The notes beneath the pieces are model-generated. The model had not been told where the DNA came from. It worked only from the letters and a program-made list of their open reading frames with translations, and did not search any database. A DNA stretch of 64,000 nucleotides. Source: Novosphingobium percolationis (GTDB lineage Bacteria; Pseudomonadota; Alphaproteobacteria; Sphingomonadales; Sphingomonadaceae). Position numbers and translations under genes: made by a program. This document shows, piece by piece, positions 53,167 through 62,153 of this stretch (positions within the stretch are counted from its first letter, which is position 1; each line of letters begins with the position of its first letter). The stretch is from assembly GCF_020179425.1 (NCBI RefSeq), contig NZ_JAILYM010000006.1, positions 62,001 to 126,000 of the forward strand, read 5' to 3'.

Positions 53167-53418
53167 TCAGGCCGTTTCCTTCGCGCGCGCGATCAGCGTC
53201 GCCACGTCGTCGAGCAGCGCCAGCCGCTGCTTCTTGAGGTCTTCGAGCCGCGTGTCCGAAGCGGCGTCGATGCCCGCCTCGATGCGGTGGATCTCGTGGT
53301 TCACCGTGCTGTAGGCCTCGCTCACCTTCTGGAAGTGCGCGTCGTTCAGCTTCAGCCGGTGGAGGATCTCGCCATCTTCGGGAAACTCGGCGTGCAGGTC
53401 GTGGAGAACGTGGGTCAT
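53167..53418 (-). CDS. YdcH family (DUF465) small helical protein
   Basis: 83 residues, typical of the family. Two helices: EDGEILHRLKLNDAHFQKVS and then VNHEIHRIEAG, SDTRLEDLKKQRLALLDDVA. The ATG at 53418 has AAGGA upstream; a much longer frame in the same phase is spurious. Function unknown; SlyX-like coiled coil. It is followed by its own terminator. Confidence 0.82.
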   Translation of the reverse strand: MTHVLHDLHAEFPEDGEILHRLKLNDAHFQKVSEAYSTVNHEIHRIEAGIDAASDTRLEDLKKQRLALLDDVATLIARAKETA

Positions 53419-53595
53419 AAGGGATCCTTCCGGGCTAACTTTCTGGCCCGAGGCGGCACCGTGCGTCCCCGAGCCTGCCGACAGTGGACTGGCCCGATGC
53501 GAGCGACATTGTCCCCGATCAAACCGCGCTGGTCGTCGCACCGTCACGCCACCGCAACGCAAGCGCGGCAGGCGACGGGGCGAAAGGACGCCTGC

Positions 53596-54354
53596 GTGAC
53601 CGTTGCCGCATCCCACTCCATGCCGCACCCTCTGCCGCGCCGTATCGCCAATGGCGGGCGGGCGGCGCTGTTCGTGGCGAGCGCGCTCGGCTGGCTGGTG
53701 CTGGCGGGCACGCGCTGGGCCGCGCCGCTGCGCCGCGCGGGGCTTGGCGCGCTGCTGCGGGCGACCGGGACCGAGGTGGTGGTCCACGGCTGCCCCGCCG
53801 CGCCGCCACGGGGCACGCTGCTCGTCGCCAACCATATCTCGTGGCTCGATATCGTGATCCTCGCACGCGTGACAGACGCCGCCTTCGTCGCCAAGCACGA
53901 GGTCGCCCGCTGGCCCCTGCTGGGCGCGCTGGCGCGGCGTGCGGGCTGCGTCTTCGTGGCCAGGGACCGCCGCGCTTACGCCCGCCAGCAGGCCCACGCG
54001 CTGCACGATGCGCTGGCCAGCGGGCGCAACGTGATCCTCTTTGCCGAAGGCACCACCGGCCCGGGTGACCGCCTCCTGCCATTCCGCTCCAGCCTGTTCC
54101 CGGACCAGCAGGCCTTCCCCGTCCAGCCCCTCGCGATTACCTACCAGCGCCGCGACGGCACCCCCCTCTCGCCCGAGCACCGCCGCCGCATCGCCTGGCT
54201 CGACGACGACGCCCTGCTGCCGCATCTCGCGCACTTGCTGCGCGCAGGCGCCTGCCGCGCAGAGGTGCGCTTCGGCGAGCCGTTCATGGCGCAGGACCGC
54301 AAGGAGGCGGCGGCGCGGTGTTGGGGTGAGGTGGCGGGGAGGTTGGTTCGCTAG
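53596..54354 (+). CDS. 1-acyl-glycerol-3-phosphate acyltransferase family (PlsC/OlsA-like)
   Basis: 252 residues from a GTG at 53596 (AAAGGA 7 nt upstream); the ATG at 53620 is the alternative. A membrane segment (AALFVASALGWLVLAGT) is followed by the acyltransferase motifs NHISWLD (HX4D-like, N-H-I-S-W-L-D), VFVARDRRAY, ILFAEGTTGPGDRLLPF and FPVQPLAITY. It adds a fatty acid to a lysolipid. An OlsB-like gene lies 1.5 kb away on the other strand, so it may be OlsA of ornithine-lipid synthesis rather than PlsC. Confidence 0.82.
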   Translation: MTVAASHSMPHPLPRRIANGGRAALFVASALGWLVLAGTRWAAPLRRAGLGALLRATGTEVVVHGCPAAPPRGTLLVANHISWLDIVILARVTDAAFVAKHEVARWPLLGALARRAGCVFVARDRRAYARQQAHALHDALASGRNVILFAEGTTGPGDRLLPFRSSLFPDQQAFPVQPLAITYQRRDGTPLSPEHRRRIAWLDDDALLPHLAHLLRAGACRAEVRFGEPFMAQDRKEAAARCWGEVAGRLVR

Positions 54355-54510
54355 GGTAAGGCGAAAAGGCCAGAATTTTGCATTTGAGGGTCTTAAAGGG
54401 AGTTGGCATAGATTCTTATTTTTAGATACTATCTTAAAGTGTAATCTAGTCATCTACTGAACGCGCTTCAAAGATTTTCGATTCTTAAAATTGAATGGAA
54501 GCTTCTCCGA

Positions 54511-54536
54511 GCACTGTTTGGACAATCAAACAGTGC
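54511..54536. repeat. Perfect inverted repeat in low-GC region
   Basis: GCACTGTTTG (54511-54520) and CAAACAGTGC (54527-54536), 6-nt loop. No T-run follows. It lies 96 bp before the exported BamE-like gene, at the edge of the low-GC insert. Confidence 0.5.
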
Positions 54537-54631
54537 GCGAAGCTGAGAGGTGCCGAGGTGTCGATCTCCTTCGAATGATTGACAAACGGCACGGCAGAAG
54601 GTCAATCCAGCCAGCATTAGAGGGGAGTACA

Positions 54632-55069
54632 ATGAATCGCTTCGCAATCATGCTAGTTCCGATTCTGCTGGCATCAACATCGGCAACCGCTAAAAATCGC
54701 GACAGCGATGGGGATACAGCGAATACGCTTACACACGGAATGGCGCAGATGACGCTCCATGTGGGGGCCACGACGCAAGATGACGTCTTGCAGACCTTTG
54801 GCGCGCCGAACATCACCACTCTCGATGCGGCGGGGCAAGAAGTATGGGTGTATGATCGCCAAGCCACAGTGACCAGTTCGGGATCCAGCGGTTTTTCCAT
54901 TGGTATGCTGCTGGGGGCGGCTGGCAGTGGGGTAGGCGGGGCAGGAGGATTGGGCTTCGGTTCGTCTAAGTCGCGCAGCAGTCAGACACAGCGAACCATG
55001 ACGCTCATCATCAAGTTCAGCGCCGATAAAAAGGTCTCTGACTTCAAGAGCCGCAGCAGCTCGTTCTAA
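54632..55069 (+). CDS. Exported BamE/SmpA-like small protein
   Basis: 145 residues, ATG with AGGGGAG upstream. Signal peptide IMLVPILLASTSATA. The central domain TLHVGATTQDDVLQTFGAPN followed by EVWVYDRQ fits the BamE/SmpA-type (G-x-T-xx-DV ... GxP ... W-x-Y) fold. A Gly/Ser-rich loop (residues about 85-115) precedes the last strand. No lipobox. G+C is clearly lower than around it. It is 9 bp upstream of a second exported protein, so a two-gene operon. Confidence 0.6.
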   Translation: MNRFAIMLVPILLASTSATAKNRDSDGDTANTLTHGMAQMTLHVGATTQDDVLQTFGAPNITTLDAAGQEVWVYDRQATVTSSGSSGFSIGMLLGAAGSGVGGAGGLGFGSSKSRSSQTQRTMTLIIKFSADKKVSDFKSRSSSF

Positions 55070-55078
55070 GGAGATAAA

Positions 55079-55612
55079 ATGCTTAACCGAATTCTCGCAT
55101 CGTCGGTTTTGGTTGTCGCAGCCCTAGCTGTTCCTGCGACGGCAAAGGAGGCCGTGATTACAGGGATGGCTCTTCAGCAAATCCAAGCCAAGGACTTCGA
55201 GGTGACGAGCGCGGTAGCTTTTCCTGCCGTGATGACCGTTCTTCAAGATTCAGGCTATCGCATTCTGACTGCTGATAAAGAAACTGGCTTGATCACTGGT
55301 ATGGGATCAAACTCCAGTCACTTAATTTGGGCTCCATTCGTTGGATTTCGTCAGAAAAAGCAGACGCCTCAAGTATCCGTGTTCATTGAGCAGCGGGGGC
55401 CAAATTTTACTCGCATTCGTCTGAATTTCGTGATGAGCACGGGAAAGAGTGACAAGGCATTCTCCGACGAGAAACCCATCATCGACCCCGAACCGTATCG
55501 TGATGCGTTTGAGAAGATCGAAAAGGAGATATTTGTCAGAACGGCCATGAACGGTCAGTCACCGACCCAAGCTGCGGCCGCTGCAATAGATCCTAAATCT
55601 TCAGAGAAATAG
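55079..55612 (+). CDS. Exported hypothetical protein
   Basis: 177 residues; AAGGAG upstream. Signal peptide ILASSVLVVAALAVPATA. The mature part is an alpha/beta domain (VTSAVAFPAVMTVLQDSGY, ILTADKETGLITG, then beta strands VSVFIEQRG and FTRIRLNFVM) resembling small envelope proteins that sense or bind lipid. No family assigned. Low G+C with AT-rich flanks. Cotranscribed with the BamE-like gene. The 207 bp after it is AT-rich with no gene seen. Confidence 0.6.
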   Translation: MLNRILASSVLVVAALAVPATAKEAVITGMALQQIQAKDFEVTSAVAFPAVMTVLQDSGYRILTADKETGLITGMGSNSSHLIWAPFVGFRQKKQTPQVSVFIEQRGPNFTRIRLNFVMSTGKSDKAFSDEKPIIDPEPYRDAFEKIEKEIFVRTAMNGQSPTQAAAAAIDPKSSEK

Positions 55613-55819
55613 AAGTGATCGATGATAAATAAGTGAAAATTGCAAACTTGGCGGTGATTGCGCCTGATAAATGCCGATACCGCTAAATTTTCCGATTCAT
55701 AGATGTGATGCTGGAAGTTTTCGTACGGCTAAGGCGCTTTTGCCTTTTTAGTGCCCATGTTTCGGCCAACTGCAGGTCGAGAGAACGACGGTTGTGATCG
55801 CGCGATCATAAGGAATTCA

Positions 55820-56593
55820 CTACCCCACCAAACTGAACCGCGCCGCGTACCTGTCCGCGATCGCTTCCACCGGCATCACCACGCACACGTCCACCGTGTT
55901 GAAGGCGTGGTCGATGTACGCGCCGTCGCCGAAGGTCGCGCCGGTGCGCAGGTAGCCCTTGATCAACGGGGGCAGGGCGAACATCGCGCGGCGCTCGTCG
56001 TAGGAGCCGCGTTCCAGCAGGTCCATGGCCACGCCCTTGCCCTCCAGCACGCGCGGGCGGCGCCAGGCGGGGGCGAGGTGGTGGTGGTGCAGCCACGACA
56101 GCGCCGGGGCGTGGGCCATCGGGTCGGTGCCGGGAAAGCTCGCGCAGCCGAACATCAACCCGATGCCGTGGCGCTGGATGTAGTCGGCAATGCCGCGCCA
56201 CAGCAGCGCGATCGTCGCACTGGTGCGGTACGCGGGCAGCACGCACGACCGGCCCAGTTCCAGCAATTCGCCGTTTCCGCCCGAAAGCGCGGCAATGTCG
56301 AACTCGCCCGCCGAATAGAACCCGCCCGCACGCATCGCCACGCTTTCGCGCAGCAGGCGATAAGTGCCGACGACCTGCACATCGCCGTTGTCGTCGGTGT
56401 CCGTCACCAGCAGGTGGTCGCACAGCGGATCGTAAGGGTCGCTGTCGAGGAAGCTGGCGGCGGACGTGACCGCCTCGGCCCCCATCTCGGCGAAGAACAC
56501 TTGCCAGCGAAGCGCCTGCACCGCCTCCAGATCGGCGTCGTCGCTGGCCAGGCGGATCGACAGGTTGCGGTTGGCCGTGGCGCGTGTCGTCAC
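55820..56593 (-). CDS. OlsB-like acyltransferase (GNAT family)
   Basis: 257 residues from a GTG at 56593 with GGGAGAAG upstream. Hemolysin-like GNAT family that adds a 3-hydroxyacyl chain to ornithine: ALRWQVFFAEMGAEAV, LCDHLLVTD, VVGTYRLLRESVA, GGFYSAGEFDI, LLELGRSCVLPAYR and LMFGCASFPGTDP. The first Met in frame (56707) overlaps the LysR gene region and is less likely. With the PlsC-like gene at 53596 it may form an ornithine-lipid pathway. Confidence 0.82.
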   Translation of the reverse strand: MTTRATANRNLSIRLASDDADLEAVQALRWQVFFAEMGAEAVTSAASFLDSDPYDPLCDHLLVTDTDDNGDVQVVGTYRLLRESVAMRAGGFYSAGEFDIAALSGGNGELLELGRSCVLPAYRTSATIALLWRGIADYIQRHGIGLMFGCASFPGTDPMAHAPALSWLHHHHLAPAWRRPRVLEGKGVAMDLLERGSYDERRAMFALPPLIKGYLRTGATFGDGAYIDHAFNTVDVCVVMPVEAIADRYAARFSLVG

Positions 56594-56687
56594 GAATGCT
56601 TCTCCCGATAAGCGTTCGCCTTTATCGGCCTTCGGTGACGCAGCCCTTGCAGTTCGATGATGGAGCCATGACGGTTCGGCGTCGAAT

Positions 56688-57611
56688 TCAGGACAAGCGC
56701 GGGCCATCCCCCTGCATCACCGCTTCGTTCAGCCGGTCAAGCAGCCACAGCAGCGCCGGGTCGTTGGCGCGGGCGCGGTGGTACTGCACCGTCTCGCGCA
56801 TCGGCGGCATGGCGAAGGGCAGGGGGGCGAACGCGATCGGGTAGTGCGCCGCCGCCGCACGCGCCAGCCGCTCGTGCATCACCGATAGCCGCTGCGTGCC
56901 CACCAGCAGCGGCGGCACTTGCGCGAAGCCTGGCACCACCACTTCCTCGCGCCGCGTGATCCCGCGCGCGCGCAACTGCGCTTCGGCGAACGACAGGCGC
57001 GCCAGCCGCCCGATGCGCACGGTGACGTGGCCTGCCTGCGTGAACGCCGCTTCGTCGATGCCGGCCTCGAACAGCGGGTTGCGGTCCCATCCGGCCACGA
57101 CGTGGCGTTCTTCCAGCAAGGGCCGCGCCGGATGGTCGAGGCTCACCCATTCGGCGGGCACGATCAGCAGGTCGATTTCGCCCCGGTCGAGCAGGTCGGC
57201 GGCGTTGTCGTCAGGGGGCACCACTTCCAGCGCGATGCCGGGCGCGAGGTCCGCCAGCCGCAGCGAGAGCGGCGCGAGCACGACGCTGGTAATGTAGTCC
57301 GACGTACACACCCGCACGCGCCGTCGCTCCGTCTCGGGCGCGAAGTGGGTGGGCTGGCCGATCAGCACTTCCATTTCGGCCAGCACCGACTTCAGCATCG
57401 GCTTCAGCCGCAGCGCATAGGGCGTGGGCACCATGCGCTTGCCATGCGGGGACAGCAGCGGATCGCCGAACCACTCGCGCAGCCGGGCGAGCGCGGCGCT
57501 GGCGGCGGGCTGGCTCAGGTACAGCCGCTCCGCCGCGCGCGTGACGCTGCCTTCATCAAGCAGCGCGTCGAGCGCCACCAGCAGATTCAGATCGAGTCCC
57601 TTGAAACGCAT
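56688..57611 (-). CDS. LysR-type regulator, NodD-like
   Basis: 307 residues. The N terminus MRFKGLDLNLLVALDALLDE is nearly that of NodD, with the helix-turn-helix SVTRAAERLYLSQPAASAAL. The C-terminal inducer-binding domain has VRVCTSDYITSVVLAPL and a later APLPFAMPPMRETVQYH, as in the NodD/LinR group. It is divergent from the ring-cleavage operon with a palindrome in between, so it is predicted to activate that operon in response to an aromatic inducer. Confidence 0.88.
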   Translation of the reverse strand: MRFKGLDLNLLVALDALLDEGSVTRAAERLYLSQPAASAALARLREWFGDPLLSPHGKRMVPTPYALRLKPMLKSVLAEMEVLIGQPTHFAPETERRRVRVCTSDYITSVVLAPLSLRLADLAPGIALEVVPPDDNAADLLDRGEIDLLIVPAEWVSLDHPARPLLEERHVVAGWDRNPLFEAGIDEAAFTQAGHVTVRIGRLARLSFAEAQLRARGITRREEVVVPGFAQVPPLLVGTQRLSVMHERLARAAAAHYPIAFAPLPFAMPPMRETVQYHRARANDPALLWLLDRLNEAVMQGDGPRLS

Positions 57612-57612
57612 G

Positions 57613-57631
57613 ATCCATAAATATCATGGAT
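57613..57631. promoter_or_regulatory. Candidate LysR operator
   Basis: ATCCAT (57613-57618) and ATGGAT (57626-57631) separated by AAATATC, next to the LysR start and 89 bp before the monooxygenase ATG. AT-rich dyad of the LTTR-box type. Confidence 0.5.
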
Positions 57632-57719
57632 GGTTTTGGATCAGAACAAATCGTTTTCCTGATTGAAGGGCGGGCCATACCTTGCGCGGCGACAAGTGAG
57701 AAAACTCCTGGGAGATTCC

Positions 57720-58826
57720 ATGCGCACCCTCATCATCGGCGCCGGCATCGGCGGCCTTTCCGCCGCCATTGCGCTCGGCCGCAAGGGGCACGAAGTGACC
57801 GTGATCGAGCGCGACCCCACCTGGTCGGTCTATGGCGTGGGCATCATCCAGCAGGCCAATGTCGTGCGCGCGATGGACCAGCTGGGCGTGCTCGACCGCT
57901 TCCTCGATGCCGCCTGCGGCTTCGATGCGGTCGAGGTGTTCCTGCCCGATGGCAGCAAGGTCGCGCGCATTCCCGCGCCGCGCCTTGTCGAAGGCAAGCC
58001 CGCCAATGTCGGCATCGGCCGTCGCGCCTTGCAGAAGGTGCTGGGCGATGCGGCAAAGGAGCAGGGCGCCGATGTCCGCCTCGGCCTCACCGCGACCGCC
58101 TTCGACGATGATGGCAAGGCCGTCACCGTCGCGCTGTCGGACGGCGGCAGCGAGGCATTCGACCTCGTGATCGGCGCCGACGGAGTCTATTCGCAGACCC
58201 GCGAGGCGATCCTGCCCGAGGCTGAAACCCCGCAGTTCACCGGGCAGGCCGTGTGGCGCTACAACTTCCCGCGGCCCGCCGATCTCGACGCGCTGCAGAT
58301 CTACAACGGCCCCACCGGCGTCGGCCTCGTGCCGATGAGCGCGGACACGATGTACATGTTCGTGACCACGCCCGAACCCGGTAACCCGCGCTATCCGCGT
58401 GAAGGGCTGGCCGATGCGATGCGCGCCAAGGTCGCGGGCTGCTCGCCCCAGATCCGCGCGCTGGGCGAGGGCATCACCGACGACGATGGCGTGGTCTATC
58501 GCCCGCTCGAAGGCGTGATGGTGCACGGGGACTGGCACAAGGGCCGCATCGGCCTGCTCGGCGATGCCGTCCACGCCACCACGCCGCATCTGGGGCAGGG
58601 CGCTGGCATGGCGATCGAGGACGCCATCGTGCTGGCCGAGGAGCTGGAGCGCCACGCCGACGTCGATGCCGCGCTCAAGGCCTATCGCGACCGCCGCTAC
58701 GAACGCTGCCGCTACATCGTCGAGGCGAGCCTTGCGATCTGCAAGGGCCAGCTGGGCGAAGCACCGCCGGTCGACAATCACAAGGCGACGGGCGAGATGT
58801 TCGCTGTCGTCTCGCAACCCATCTGA
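57720..58826 (+). CDS. FAD-dependent aromatic monooxygenase
   Basis: 368 residues from ATG 57720 (GGGAG upstream). Class A flavin hydroxylase: dinucleotide motif GAGIGGLSAAIALGRKGHEV, DG motif LVIGADGVYSQTR, and GD motif GLLGDAVHATTPHLGQGAGM. It adds OH to a phenolic ring with NAD(P)H and O2, giving a catechol-like product for the next gene. First gene of a six-gene operon. Confidence 0.9.
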   Translation: MRTLIIGAGIGGLSAAIALGRKGHEVTVIERDPTWSVYGVGIIQQANVVRAMDQLGVLDRFLDAACGFDAVEVFLPDGSKVARIPAPRLVEGKPANVGIGRRALQKVLGDAAKEQGADVRLGLTATAFDDDGKAVTVALSDGGSEAFDLVIGADGVYSQTREAILPEAETPQFTGQAVWRYNFPRPADLDALQIYNGPTGVGLVPMSADTMYMFVTTPEPGNPRYPREGLADAMRAKVAGCSPQIRALGEGITDDDGVVYRPLEGVMVHGDWHKGRIGLLGDAVHATTPHLGQGAGMAIEDAIVLAEELERHADVDAALKAYRDRRYERCRYIVEASLAICKGQLGEAPPVDNHKATGEMFAVVSQPI

Positions 58827-58848
58827 CTTTACCAAGGAGCGACACGCC

Positions 58849-59751
58849 ATGAGCCGCGTCACCGAAATCCGCTACGTCGGCTACGGCGTCGAAAACTTCG
58901 ACGCCGAGAAGGCCTATTACGCCGAAACCTGGGGCCTGGACCCCGTTGCCGAAGCCGAGGGCCTGGCCTGGTTCAAGGCGCCCGGCGCCGACGAACACCA
59001 CGTCGTGCAACTGCGCAAGGCCGAGGCCAATCGTGTCGACGTGATCGCGCTGGCGGCCGACAGCCGCGCCGATGTCGATGCGCTGTTCGCCAAGGTGCAG
59101 GCGGCAGGCTGCCGTGTGGTCCACGAACCGCGCGACCTGACGACGCCGGGCGGTGGCTACGGCTTCCGCTTCTTCTCGCCCGATGGCCTTCAGTTCGAAG
59201 TGTCGAGCGACGTCGCCAAGGGGCCGAAGCGCGATCTGGCGCGCTGGGAAGGCGTGCCGGTCAAGATCAGCCACATCGTGCTGCACAGCCCCAAGCACAA
59301 CGAACTGGTGGCCTTCTTCACCGAGGTGCTGGGTTTCAAGGTGTCGGATTGGCTGGGCGATTTCATGTGCTTCCTGCGCTGCAATTCGGCGCACCACCGC
59401 ATCGCCATCCTGCCGGGGCCGCCGTGCCTGAACCATGTCGCCTACGACATGCTGTCGGTCGACGACATGATGCGCGGCGCGCATCGCCTGAAGCTGAAGG
59501 GTATCGACATCGGCTGGGGGCCGGGCCGCCACACCGCGGGCAACAACACATTCAGCTATTTCGTCACGCCCGGCGGCTTCGTCACTGAGTACACCTCGGA
59601 ACTGGAAGAGGTCGATTTCGAGGGCCACCAGCACAAGGTCCACGTGCCCGCGCCGCTGGTGATGGACCAGTGGGGCATCGGCGTCGGCGGCCCGCAGACC
59701 CTGCCGCATCCCGCGCCCAACCCCGGCCTGTTCGAAGCGGTGGAAGCATGA
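58849..59751 (+). CDS. Extradiol ring-cleavage dioxygenase (VOC family)
   Basis: 300 residues, two-domain type I extradiol enzyme. Fe(II) ligands are visible in the C-terminal domain: His 142 (KISHIVLHS), His 196 (CLNHVAYDM) and Glu 247 (FVTEYTSE). AAGGAG lies upstream. It opens a catechol or hydroquinone ring next to the diol. It follows the hydroxylase by 22 bp and overlaps the next gene (ATGA). Confidence 0.9.
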   Translation: MSRVTEIRYVGYGVENFDAEKAYYAETWGLDPVAEAEGLAWFKAPGADEHHVVQLRKAEANRVDVIALAADSRADVDALFAKVQAAGCRVVHEPRDLTTPGGGYGFRFFSPDGLQFEVSSDVAKGPKRDLARWEGVPVKISHIVLHSPKHNELVAFFTEVLGFKVSDWLGDFMCFLRCNSAHHRIAILPGPPCLNHVAYDMLSVDDMMRGAHRLKLKGIDIGWGPGRHTAGNNTFSYFVTPGGFVTEYTSELEEVDFEGHQHKVHVPAPLVMDQWGIGVGGPQTLPHPAPNPGLFEAVEA

Positions 59752-60206
59752 GCGCGCGCCGCGCCGGCCTTGCGTTGGCGGCGCTGCTGGCGCTGGCCGC
59801 CGGGCCGGCGCTGGCGCGGCCCGCGCACGACGAAACCAAGCGTAATCGGGCGGTTGTCACCGCTTTTGCGCACCAGTTCTATGATCTGCGCGATGTGCGC
59901 GGCGCCTTCGAACGCTATGTTGCGCCCGACTATATCCAGCACAACGCCGGGATCGTCGATGGGCGCGACGCCGCCGTCGCCGCGCTCGATCCGATGTTCC
60001 ACGCCGAAGGCTCGCACTTCGACATCAAGCGGATCGTGGTCGATCGCGACATGGCGGTGATCCATCTGCATGGCCGCACAGGCCCGCAGGGCAATGGCGG
60101 GACCGTCGCCGACATCTACCGCCTGAAGCACGGCAAGATCGTCGAGCATTGGGACGTCCTGCAGCCGATCGCCGACCACACCGTCAATCCACATCCTTAT
60201 TTTTGA
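59748..60206 (+). CDS. NTF2/SnoaL-like protein with signal peptide
   Basis: 152 residues. Signal peptide LALAALLALAAGPALA. SnoaL-like cone fold: YVAPDYIQHNAGIVDGRDA and VADIYRLKHGKIVEHWDVLQ. Members often act as cyclases or isomerases of small ketones, or bind ligands. Its periplasmic location inside a cytoplasmic pathway operon is odd. Overlaps the dioxygenase stop. Confidence 0.75.
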   Translation: MSARRAGLALAALLALAAGPALARPAHDETKRNRAVVTAFAHQFYDLRDVRGAFERYVAPDYIQHNAGIVDGRDAAVAALDPMFHAEGSHFDIKRIVVDRDMAVIHLHGRTGPQGNGGTVADIYRLKHGKIVEHWDVLQPIADHTVNPHPYF

Positions 60207-60215
60207 GTGAGTTGA

Positions 60216-61373
60216 ATGGCACTTTTTGAATACTTTCCGAACTACATCTGGAACCTGTCGGTCGCGATCGCGCTCGAAAGCGGAGGCCAGATCGGCGAGA
60301 TCATCGACATGTGCCAGCCGATCCGCGATGCGGCGGCGAGCGGCGCGGACGCGGGCACGCCGCAGTTCATGGCGCAGTGGGTGGCGATGGGCGACAAGCT
60401 GCTCACCCTTGCCGCCGAGGACGAGGCCAAGGGCCGGCTGTTCTCCGCTTCGAACAAGCTCGAACGCGCTTCGCTCTACCTGATTACCGCCGAGCGAATG
60501 CAGGGCCACGGACACCCGGGGCGCAAGGAAACCTTCGCCAAGGCGCGCGCCGCGTTCGACAAGTCGACCGCGCTGGGCCAGCTCAATCGTGAGCGCGTCG
60601 AGATCCCGTTGGCCGAAGGCACCATGCCCGCGCTCTACACCCGCGCGCCGGGCGATGGTGCGAAGCCGGTGGTGGTGTTCTGCAACGGCCTCGATAGCTG
60701 CAAGGAACTGCTCTACTGGACGCGCCTGCCGGAAGAACTCGCGCGGCGCGGCATTTCCACGCTCTGCGTCGACCAGCCCGGCTCCGGCGAGGCGCTGCGC
60801 TTGCAGGACCTGCCCGTCGATCCGCATAGCGAGAGCTGGGCGAGCAAGGCGGTCGACTGGCTGGAAACGCAAGCCGACGTGGACCCGAAGCGCATCGGCA
60901 TGACCGGCATCTCGCTCGGCGGCCACTTCGCGCCGCGCGCGGTCGCCTACGAGCCGCGCTTTGCCAGCGGCGCGGTGTGGGGCGCCAACCACAACTGGCG
61001 CGAGGTGCAGGACAAGCGGATGAAGCGCGAGGGCGAGAACCCTGTGCCGCATTACTGGGCGCACGTGATGTGGGCCTTCGGCGTGCAGGACATGGACGAT
61101 TTCCTTGCCCGCAGCACCAACATGAACCTCAACGGCCACATGGACAGGATCAAGGTGCCGTTCCTTGTCACCCACGGCGCCAATGACCGCCAGATCAGCG
61201 TCGACTATGCCGACGACCTCTACGACCAACTGGTCAATTCGCCGCGCCGCGAAAAGGTGATCTTCACTGCGCGCGAAGGCGGTGTTGAGCATGTCGGCGC
61301 GGACAACATGGCCTATGGTCGCGACCTGATCTCGGACTGGTTTGCCGAGACGCTTGGAGGGAAAACCGCATGA
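60216..61373 (+). CDS. Alpha/beta hydrolase, FrsA/DHPON-hydrolase-like
   Basis: 385 residues with a helical N-terminal cap and an alpha/beta hydrolase core. Nucleophile GMTGISLGGHF (Ser 233), oxyanion region VVFCNGLDSCKE, and acid/His regions LVTHGANDRQ and GGVEHVGADN. The group includes C-C bond hydrolases such as 2,6-dihydroxypseudooxynicotine hydrolase. It probably splits the ring-cleavage product. The ATGA overlap with the next gene couples them. Confidence 0.78.
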   Translation: MALFEYFPNYIWNLSVAIALESGGQIGEIIDMCQPIRDAAASGADAGTPQFMAQWVAMGDKLLTLAAEDEAKGRLFSASNKLERASLYLITAERMQGHGHPGRKETFAKARAAFDKSTALGQLNRERVEIPLAEGTMPALYTRAPGDGAKPVVVFCNGLDSCKELLYWTRLPEELARRGISTLCVDQPGSGEALRLQDLPVDPHSESWASKAVDWLETQADVDPKRIGMTGISLGGHFAPRAVAYEPRFASGAVWGANHNWREVQDKRMKREGENPVPHYWAHVMWAFGVQDMDDFLARSTNMNLNGHMDRIKVPFLVTHGANDRQISVDYADDLYDQLVNSPRREKVIFTAREGGVEHVGADNMAYGRDLISDWFAETLGGKTA

Positions 61374-62149
61374 CGCGTCGTTTCGTCGATCTGTCGATCC
61401 TGCTCGAAAACGAGGTCGTGACGGATCCGCCGTTCATGCGGCCTCACATTGAATACCAGAAGCACGGCGAGACGCTGCCCGAACTGGCTTTCTTCTTCCC
61501 GGGCGTCACGGCCGAGGACACGCCTGATGGCGCAGGGTTCGCGGCGGCCGAGAAGGTCACGCTGACGACGCACAACGGCACGCACCTGGATGCGCCGTGG
61601 CACTTCCACCCGACTCAGGACGGCGGCAAGCCTGCCATGACGATCGACGAAGTGCCGCTCGAATGGTGCTTCCAGCCGGGGGTGAAGCTGGATTTCCGGC
61701 ACTTCCCGGATGGCTACGTGGTGACCGCGCAGGATGTCGAGGACGAACTGAAGCGCATCGGCCATGAATTGCAGCCGCTGGAGATCGTGCTGGTGAACAC
61801 GGCGGCAGGCAAGGCGGTGGGCAATCCCGACTTCGTCAACATCGGCTGCGGCATGGGCTATGAAGCGACCATGTACCTGACCAGCCGGGGCGTGCGCGTG
61901 ACCGGCACCGACGCGTGGTCGTGGGATGCGCCCTTCAGCTACACCGCGCAGAAGGTCAAGGAAACCGGCGATACCTCGCTGATCTGGGAAGGCCACAAGG
62001 CCGGGCGCGATATCGGCTATTGCCACCTCGAAAAGCTGCACAACCTGGAAGCGCTGCCCGCCAGCGGCTTCACCGTCAGCTGCTTCCCGCACAAGATCAA
62101 GGGCGCGTCCGCAGGCTGGACCCGCGCCGTCGCCATTTTCGAGGACTGA
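61370..62149 (+). CDS. Cyclase family protein (kynurenine-formamidase-like)
   Basis: 259 residues with the metal motif THNGTHLDAPWHFH (His 68, His 72, Asp 74, His 78) and C-terminal SCFPHKIKGASAGWTRAVAI. Metal-dependent hydrolase or lactonase of the cyclase family, likely acting on a ring-opened intermediate. Coupled to the hydrolase gene and 4 bp before the FAH gene. Confidence 0.83.
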   Translation: MTRRFVDLSILLENEVVTDPPFMRPHIEYQKHGETLPELAFFFPGVTAEDTPDGAGFAAAEKVTLTTHNGTHLDAPWHFHPTQDGGKPAMTIDEVPLEWCFQPGVKLDFRHFPDGYVVTAQDVEDELKRIGHELQPLEIVLVNTAAGKAVGNPDFVNIGCGMGYEATMYLTSRGVRVTGTDAWSWDAPFSYTAQKVKETGDTSLIWEGHKAGRDIGYCHLEKLHNLEALPASGFTVSCFPHKIKGASAGWTRAVAIFED

Positions 62150-62153
62150 GTCG

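Noticed and set aside
54491..54631. N-terminal extension of the BamE-like protein from ATG 54491
   Set aside because: It would remove the signal peptide from the N terminus and covers the inverted repeat; ATG 54632 has a good ribosome site.
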